The position numbers were made by a program, and so were the translations under genes. Below, in pieces: positions 57,081-64,000 of a stretch of DNA of 64,000 nt; the first letter of the stretch is position 1; each line of letters starts with the position of its first letter. The notes beneath the pieces were generated by a model, which searched no databases, was not told where the DNA came from, and saw only the letters and a list, made by a program, of their open reading frames with translations. This stretch comes from Pseudomonas sp. KNUC1026 (GTDB lineage Bacteria; Pseudomonadota; Gammaproteobacteria; Pseudomonadales; Pseudomonadaceae). The DNA is taken from NCBI RefSeq assembly GCF_021650705.1, contig NZ_CP087138.1, positions 4,116,001-4,180,000 of the forward strand. The letters are read 5' to 3'.

Positions 57081-57668
57081 ATGGCTTTGAAATCCGTTTG
57101 CGTATTCTGCGGCGCCAGCAGCGGCACCAACCTCGCTTACAGTGAGGCCGCCAGGCAACTGGGGCGCGTGTTGGCCGAACGGGGACTGACGCTGGTCTAC
57201 GGCGGCGGCAAAGTGGGGCTGATGGGCGTTGTCGCCGATGCCGCAATGGCTGCCGGTGGCGAGGTGATCGGGATCATCCCCGAGGCGCTCAAGGCGTTGG
57301 AGGTCGGCCATGCCGGGCTGTCACGCCTTGAAGTGGTGGATGGAATGCACGCGCGCAAAGCGCGCATGGCCGAGCTGTCCGACGCTTTCATCGCCTTGCC
57401 GGGTGGGCTTGGCACGCTGGAGGAGCTGTTCGAGGTCTGGACGTGGGGCCAGTTGGGGTACCACGGCAAGCCGCTGGGGCTGTTGGAGGTCAATGGCTTC
57501 TACGAGAAGCTCACCGGTTTTCTTGACCATTTGGTAGCGGAGAACTTCGTGCGCCAGGAGCATCGGGCGATGCTGCAGTTGGGGCATGAGGCCGATGGCT
57601 TGATCGATGGGTTGGAGCGGTGGGAGCCGACGGTGCTGCCCAAGTGGACGGATCGCATGCCTGATTGA
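57081..57668 (+). CDS. LOG-family protein (cytokinin riboside monophosphate phosphoribohydrolase-like)
   Basis: A 195-aa Rossmann-fold protein of the TIGR00730/LOG family. It has the opening VCVFCGASSGTNLAYSEAAR, GLTLVYGGGKVGLMG, a conserved Arg-containing MHARKARMAELSDAFIALPG, and the catalytic PGGLGTLEELFEVWTWGQLG. Relatives release ribose 5-phosphate from nucleoside 5'-monophosphates; in bacteria the physiological substrate is often not cytokinin but AMP-like nucleotides. CAGGAGAACTGCC precedes the ATG. A REP cluster follows the stop. Confidence 0.9.
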   Translation: MALKSVCVFCGASSGTNLAYSEAARQLGRVLAERGLTLVYGGGKVGLMGVVADAAMAAGGEVIGIIPEALKALEVGHAGLSRLEVVDGMHARKARMAELSDAFIALPGGLGTLEELFEVWTWGQLGYHGKPLGLLEVNGFYEKLTGFLDHLVAENFVRQEHRAMLQLGHEADGLIDGLERWEPTVLPKWTDRMPD

Positions 57669-57681
57669 TTGAGGGCTGCTT

Positions 57682-57782
57682 GTCGCGCGGCAAGCCGCCC
57701 TCCCACCGTAAAACTCGGCCTGAACGTCGCGCGGCGAGCCGTTCTCCCCCGGGTGTTGTGGGAGGCCGGCTTGCCGGGCGAC
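57682..57782. repeat. REP cluster of three units
   Basis: Forward units at 57682-57706 and 57726-57750 and an inverted unit at 57758-57782 (GTGGGAGGCCGGCTTGCCGG core). The last two face each other and can form a long stem. It fills the gap between the convergent LOG and YgiQ genes. Confidence 0.85.
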
Positions 57783-57797
57783 GCTCGGGCCTTGAGC

Positions 57798-60089
<2,292 letters not shown>

Positions 60090-60178
60090 GGCTAGCACCG
60101 GTCAGTTAGGCAATGGGTTTTGAAATAACGCGAGGGCGCGCAAGATAGCACAAAAAATAACCAAAAACAGCCAGGAAG

Positions 60179-60265
60179 CTACGAGCTGCAAGCTTCAAGC
60201 CGCAAGCTGATCACCATACGCCGCAGCTCTGCGCTCACTTGAGGCCCGCAGCTGGAAACTCGCAG
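60179..60265. repeat. GCTGCAAGC-type degenerate intergenic repeat
   Basis: Several partial, mixed-orientation copies (GAGCTGCAAGCTTCAAGCCGC, GCCGCAGCTCTGC, CTCGCAGCTGCC) in the 182-bp gap between dnaB and the YgiQ gene. It is the same family as 740-830 and 40991-41052. Confidence 0.7.
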
Positions 60266-60271
60266 CTGCCT

Positions 60272-61666
60272 CTATTCGTCATCGAACTGGTAACTGCCAG
60301 GGGCGAGGTTTTCGAAGCGGGTGTATTTACCGATGAAGGCCAGGCGCACGGTGCCGATGGGGCCGTTACGCTGCTTGCCGATGATGATCTCGGCTACGCC
60401 CTTGTGCTCGGTCTCGGGGTGATACACCTCGTCTCGGTAGACGAACATGATCACGTCGGCGTCCTGCTCGATCGCTCCGGATTCCCGCAAGTCGGAGTTC
60501 ACAGGGCGTTTATTGGGGCGCTGCTCCAGGGAGCGGTTGAGCTGGGAAAGCGCGATCACCGGGCAGTTGAATTCCTTTGCCAGCGCCTTGAGCGAGCGCG
60601 AAATCTCGGAAATCTCGTTGGTACGGTTGTCGCCACTGGAGCCAGGGATCTGCATCAGCTGCAGGTAGTCGACCATGATCATGCCCACCTCGCCATGTTC
60701 ACGCACGATGCGGCGGGTGCGGGCGCGCATTTCCGATGGGCTGATGCCGGCGGTGTCATCGATGAACAACTTGCGGTCGTTGAGCAGGTTCACTGCACTG
60801 GTCAGGCGCGGCCAGTCGTCGTCTTCGAGCTTGCCGGTACGGACCTTGGTCTGATCGATGCGGCCCAGCGATGAGAGCATCCGCAGCACCAGCGAATCGC
60901 CTGGCATCTCCAGCGAGTAGACCAGCACCACCTTGTCGGTGCGCATCAACGCGTTTTCCACCAGGTTCATGGCGAAAGTGGTCTTACCCATCGAAGGCCG
61001 GCCGGCCACGATGATCAGGTCCGAAGGCTGCATACCGCTGGTCTTGTCGTCCAGGTCGGCGAAGCCGGTGGTGAGGCCCGTGATGGCGGCATCGGTGTTG
61101 AACAAGGTATCGATGCGGTCGATGGCCTTGGTCAGCAAGTCGTTCACCCCGACCGGGCCGCCCGTTTCAGGCCGCGCCTCGGCGATCTGGAAGATCTGCC
61201 GTTCGGCTTCATCAAGGATTTCACCGGCGTTGCGGCCTTCCGGGTTGAAGGCGCTGTCGGCGATATCGTTGCTGATGCTGATCAGCTGGCGCAGCGTGGC
61301 ACGCTCGCGAACGATCTGGGCATAGGCCTTGATGTTGGCCACCGACGGGGTGTTGCGCGCCAGGTCACCCAGGTAGGCGAGCCCGCCTGTCTGGCTGCCC
61401 TGCCCTTCACGGTCGAGTTGCTCGGAAAGCGTGACCACGTCGAACGGCTGGTTCTGCTCGGCGAGCTTTGCGATAGCGCGGTAGATCAAACGGTGGTCAT
61501 GGCGGTAGAAATCGCCGTCCGAAACCTGGTCCAGCACCCGCTCATAGGCATTGTTGTCCAGCATCAAGCCACCGAGCACGGCCTGTTCGGCCTCGATGGA
61601 GTGCGGCGGGACCTTCAACGCAGCGGTTTGCAGGTCGAATTGTTCGGGCGAGGAAATCTCGTTCAT
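60272..61666 (-). CDS. dnaB: Replicative DNA helicase DnaB
   Basis: A 464-aa hexameric helicase that unwinds DNA ahead of the replisome. The N-terminal domain (LKVPPHSIEAEQAVLGGLML) is followed by the RecA-like core with Walker A GRPSMGKTTFAMN, Walker B MIMVDYLQLMQ, VIALSQLNRSLEQRPNKRP and the arginine-finger region near the C-terminus (IIGKQRNGPIGTVRLAFIG). There is no intein. The ATG at 61666 (MNEISSPEQF) is taken; a GTG two codons upstream is possible. A hairpin separates it from rplI. Confidence 0.96.
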   Translation of the reverse strand: MNEISSPEQFDLQTAALKVPPHSIEAEQAVLGGLMLDNNAYERVLDQVSDGDFYRHDHRLIYRAIAKLAEQNQPFDVVTLSEQLDREGQGSQTGGLAYLGDLARNTPSVANIKAYAQIVRERATLRQLISISNDIADSAFNPEGRNAGEILDEAERQIFQIAEARPETGGPVGVNDLLTKAIDRIDTLFNTDAAITGLTTGFADLDDKTSGMQPSDLIIVAGRPSMGKTTFAMNLVENALMRTDKVVLVYSLEMPGDSLVLRMLSSLGRIDQTKVRTGKLEDDDWPRLTSAVNLLNDRKLFIDDTAGISPSEMRARTRRIVREHGEVGMIMVDYLQLMQIPGSSGDNRTNEISEISRSLKALAKEFNCPVIALSQLNRSLEQRPNKRPVNSDLRESGAIEQDADVIMFVYRDEVYHPETEHKGVAEIIIGKQRNGPIGTVRLAFIGKYTRFENLAPGSYQFDDE

Positions 61667-61699
61667 GGCCACGGGAATTCTTTAGGGGTAGAAAAACAT

Positions 61700-61732
61700 G
61701 AAGGCGCGCATCGCATAAGCGAGCGCGCCTTC
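61700..61732 (-). terminator. Terminator/attenuator between rplI and dnaB
   Basis: GAAGGCGCGC (61700-61709) pairs with GCGCGCCTTC (61723-61732) over a 13-base loop. On the minus strand the stem is followed by ATGTTTTTC, so it should end or reduce transcripts from the ribosomal-protein genes before dnaB. Confidence 0.8.
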
Positions 61733-61787
61733 ATCTTATTAGCCTGCCAGAGGGAATACCACCGGCGGGCTAAATGCCTGAGGGCAA

Positions 61788-62234
61788 TCAGGCAGCGACA
61801 ACGACCACGCGAACGGTGGCTTCAACGTCGCTGTGCAGGTGCACGGCTACGTCGTATTCGCCAACGTGACGGATGGTGCCGTTCGGCAGACGAACTTCGG
61901 CTTTAGCCACTTCGACGCCGGAGGCGGTCAGGGCATCAGCGATGTCGTGGGTGCCGATCGAACCGAACAGCTTGCCTTCATCGCCAGCGGTGGCGGTGAT
62001 GGTGACTTCCAGCTCTGCCAGTTGGGCAGCGCGGGTCTCAGCCGAAGTTTTCTTGTCGGCGGCCAGTTTTTCCAGCTCGGCGCGGCGGGCTTCGAACGAG
62101 GCGATGTTCGCTTCGGTCGCAACGGTAGCCTTGCCTTGCGGCAGCAGGTAGTTACGGCCGTAACCACCTTTTACGCTTACTTTGTCGCCCAGGTTGCCCA
62201 GGTTGGCGATTTTTTCCAGCAGGATCAGTTCCAT
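61788..62234 (-). CDS. rplI: 50S ribosomal protein L9
   Basis: A 148-aa protein, standard length. The L9 N-terminal RNA-binding domain (MELILLEKIANLGNLGDKVS, VKGGYGRNYLLPQGKA), the long connecting helix (ARRAELEKLAADKKTSAETR) and the C-terminal domain (LFGSIGTHDIADAL) are all present. It lies downstream of the DUF2232 gene in the rpsF group. Confidence 0.97.
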   Translation of the reverse strand: MELILLEKIANLGNLGDKVSVKGGYGRNYLLPQGKATVATEANIASFEARRAELEKLAADKKTSAETRAAQLAELEVTITATAGDEGKLFGSIGTHDIADALTASGVEVAKAEVRLPNGTIRHVGEYDVAVHLHSDVEATVRVVVVAA

Positions 62235-62255
62235 TTGGTATTAACCTCTTAACTT

Positions 62256-63155
62256 TTAACCTTCACCGTTCGCGGGGCCTTTGTCAGTGCCTCCAGGAGG
62301 CGCCAGGCGGCCGCGAAAATCAATCAGGCTGTCGACTATGGCCAGAAGCACCAGCAATGGATAGATAGCCTGCATGAACACGACAAGCATCAAGTACAAC
62401 CCAACCAGCCAGAACCGGCCCAGCTTGCCCATCGCCACCAGCCCATGCATCAGGGCCAGCGCAGCGAACATCAGTGGCACACTGCACAACGGCGTGAGCA
62501 TGGCGACCTGGGCACCGAACTGCGGCCCCACCAGCATCAACGCCAACAGCACCAGGGCCACGGCGCCGGGGATGCGAACCGCGCGAAACTCGCGGCCGAA
62601 CCCACCGGGGTTATACAAGGTTGCTTGCCAGTAGCGGCCCAACATCAGGGCCAGCACACTGCACGCTTGCAGCACCGACGCTATCAAACCGTTGAGTACC
62701 GGGGCGATCAACGCCTCAAGGCGAGCCTGCTCCTCCAGCGTCAATCGCTGGTAGGCCCCCTCGAGCACCTGTGGCAGATGGGTTTGCACCATCTGCGCCA
62801 GGTCGTCGATCGGCTCGCGAAACACCGAGCCCAGGACCACGCCATACACCAGGCCAAGCCCGATGCTGGCAAGCAGCACGCGGCTCCAGGGCCAGCCGGC
62901 GCGCAACAGCTGCGCCAGCGCGACAGAACCAAGCAACACCATCAAGGTGCGCGGCTCGCCGAAATACCACCAGACCAACGCCGGCAGCAGGCCCCAGGCC
63001 AGGACGCCGAAAGCGCCCTCGAACCCCCGCCGCAGCAGCACAAGGCACGCAGCGGCAGCACTCAACCAGAACAACAGCGGCAATGCCGCACAACCAGCCA
63101 CCACGAGGGTGGCCTGCACGCGACCGCGCATGATGAAATCAGCCAACGGGCGCAT
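62256..63155 (-). CDS. DUF2232-family integral membrane protein
   Basis: A 299-aa hydrophobic protein with about eight membrane segments (LPLLFWLSAAAACLVLLRRG, VLAWGLLPALVWWYF, VLLASIGLGLVYGVVLGSVF, AVALVLLALMLVGPQFG, YLMLVVFMQAIYPLLVLLAI). This matches the YybS-like DUF2232 family that sits between rpsR and rplI in many gammaproteobacteria. Its function is unknown; the conserved position suggests a link to cell growth or envelope work rather than to the ribosome itself. It is cotranscribed with its neighbours (21-35 bp gaps). Confidence 0.88.
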   Translation of the reverse strand: MRPLADFIMRGRVQATLVVAGCAALPLLFWLSAAAACLVLLRRGFEGAFGVLAWGLLPALVWWYFGEPRTLMVLLGSVALAQLLRAGWPWSRVLLASIGLGLVYGVVLGSVFREPIDDLAQMVQTHLPQVLEGAYQRLTLEEQARLEALIAPVLNGLIASVLQACSVLALMLGRYWQATLYNPGGFGREFRAVRIPGAVALVLLALMLVGPQFGAQVAMLTPLCSVPLMFAALALMHGLVAMGKLGRFWLVGLYLMLVVFMQAIYPLLVLLAIVDSLIDFRGRLAPPGGTDKGPANGEG

Positions 63156-63190
63156 GGATCTATCCTTTTACTGCGTACTCAAGCCTGGTC

Positions 63191-63421
63191 TCAGCGGCCG
63201 TGGCTGTCGGTGTAAGGCAGCAGGGCCAGGAAGCGGGCGCGCTTGATAGCGGTAGCCAGCTGACGCTGATAACGGGCTTTGGTACCGGTGATGCGGCTAG
63301 GAACGATCTTGCCGGTTTCGGATACGTAAGCTTTCAGGGTGTTGAGATCCTTGTAATCGATCTCTTTGACGTTTTCTGCGGTGAAACGGCAGAATTTACG
63401 ACGGCGGAAGAAACGTGCCAT
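63191..63421 (-). CDS. rpsR: 30S ribosomal protein S18
   Basis: A 76-aa basic protein (RFFRRRKFCRFTAENVKEID, KIVPSRITGTKARYQRQLAT) of standard length; it pairs with S6 on the small-subunit platform. It lies 28 bp downstream of rpsF, with AGAGGAGCCTGTTAA before the ATG. Confidence 0.97.
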   Translation of the reverse strand: MARFFRRRKFCRFTAENVKEIDYKDLNTLKAYVSETGKIVPSRITGTKARYQRQLATAIKRARFLALLPYTDSHGR

Positions 63422-63449
63422 TTAACAGGCTCCTCTAAAGATCCGTGGA

Positions 63450-63875
63450 TTACTCGTCAGCGTTGTCGTTGCTGTCGCTGTTATCGCTGTCGTCGCCTTC
63501 GGCGCTGTCAGCGTTCTCAGGACGCTCGCGACGCTCACGGCGCTCGCTGCGGTTCTCTTCAGCCTTCAGCATCTCGGATGGGCCGGTGACGGCTTCATCG
63601 CGACGGATGATCAGGTTGCGGATAACGGCGTCGTTGTAGCGGAAGTTGTCTTCCAGCTCGGCCAGGGCCTTGCCGGAGCACTCGACGTTCAGCATCACGT
63701 AGTGAGCCTTGTGAACGTTGTCGATTGCGTAGGCCAGTTGGCGACGGCCCCAGTCTTCCAGACGGTGGATCTTGCCACCTTCTTCTTCGATCAGCTTGGT
63801 GTAGCGCTCAACCATGCCGCCGACTTGCTCGCTCTGATCCGGGTGGACCAGAAAGATGATTTCGTAATGACGCAT
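63450..63875 (-). CDS. rpsF: 30S ribosomal protein S6
   Basis: A 141-aa protein. The S6 fold is clear (MRHYEIIFLVHPDQSEQVGG, WGRRQLAYAIDNVHKAHYVM) and is followed by an acidic C-terminal tail (SDNSDSNDNADE). In enterobacteria RimK adds glutamate residues to such a tail; whether that applies here is inference. It is the first gene of the group; AAGGAGCATTC precedes the ATG. Confidence 0.97.
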   Translation of the reverse strand: MRHYEIIFLVHPDQSEQVGGMVERYTKLIEEEGGKIHRLEDWGRRQLAYAIDNVHKAHYVMLNVECSGKALAELEDNFRYNDAVIRNLIIRRDEAVTGPSEMLKAEENRSERRERRERPENADSAEGDDSDNSDSNDNADE

Positions 63876-64000
63876 GAATGCTCCTTACGGGTTGTAGCCT
63901 GCCGCTTGCGCGATCAGACAAGGAGTGGATGTTCTCTAGCCTGCCTCGATGCGAGGCAGGGCAGACCCTGCCGCGACGGGCAAGGCGCGCAATTGTAGAG
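63876..64000. other. rpsF upstream region with 9-bp hairpin
   Basis: CCTGCCTCG (63940-63948) and CGAGGCAGG (63952-63960) form a tight stem over ATG, about 65 bp upstream of rpsF. It may be a leader element or the terminator of a gene beyond the window. No gene is seen. Confidence 0.5.

Overview
The window is a GC-rich chromosomal segment from a Pseudomonas, most likely the P. putida group. The evidence is the rpsF-rpsR-rplI-dnaB block, the liv/bra branched-chain amino acid operon, azurin, an OsmE-type lipoprotein, intergenic GCTGCAAGC-type and REP repeats, and a type VI secretion (T6SS) cluster laid out like HSI-I of P. aeruginosa. No tRNA, rRNA, CRISPR array, integrase or insertion sequence was recognised.

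Layout. At 1-0.73 kb is the 3' end of a TonB-dependent (copper-type) receptor gene. A 13-unit heptamer array (740-830) separates it from the T6SS. At 0.83-17.8 kb, on the minus strand, is the regulatory and membrane-complex arm: fha, tssJ, tssK, tssL, tssM, tagF, pppA, ppkA, tagT, tagS, tagR, tagQ. After a 382-bp divergent promoter region, the plus strand carries the sheath, tube, baseplate and effector arm (18.2-34.7 kb): tssA, tssB, tssC, hcp, tssE, tssF, tssG, clpV, vgrG, an Eag-type chaperone gene and a very large PAAR-RHS effector with an AHH-family nuclease tip. At 34.7-37.8 kb is a lower-GC immunity/orphan island: two tandem DUF1629-like proteins, an unrecognised 196-aa protein and an ankyrin-repeat protein with a possibly SUFU-like C-terminus.

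From 38 kb on, the content is core chromosome: GNAT acetyltransferase, CbpA-type DnaJ, YegD-type Hsp70, AI-2E-family permease, OsmE, ferritin-like protein, AsmA, a secreted 12-residue-repeat protein, a TetR regulator, an AGE-type epimerase/isomerase, an SDR, livFGMHK behind a near-perfect sigma-54 promoter, pncB, azurin, a LOG protein, a YgiQ radical SAM protein, and the dnaB-rplI-DUF2232-rpsR-rpsF group.

How it works together. PpkA, PppA, TagQRST and TagF are the threonine-phosphorylation switch that acts on Fha. TssJLM and TssK-TssAEFG build the membrane complex and baseplate. TssBC, Hcp and ClpV form and recycle the contractile tail. VgrG with the PAAR-RHS protein, loaded by the Eag chaperone, forms the armed tip, and the downstream genes are the likely self-protection.

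Quality note. Fourteen genes, all left of 39.6 kb (twelve in the T6SS/effector/immunity block, plus the TonB receptor and cbpA), need frameshift corrections to be read through. Most are one missing base in a short homopolymer, with no nonsense mutations elsewhere. I read these as probable sequencing or assembly errors, but their absence from the right 24 kb is odd. Lengths marked 'corrected' assume repair.
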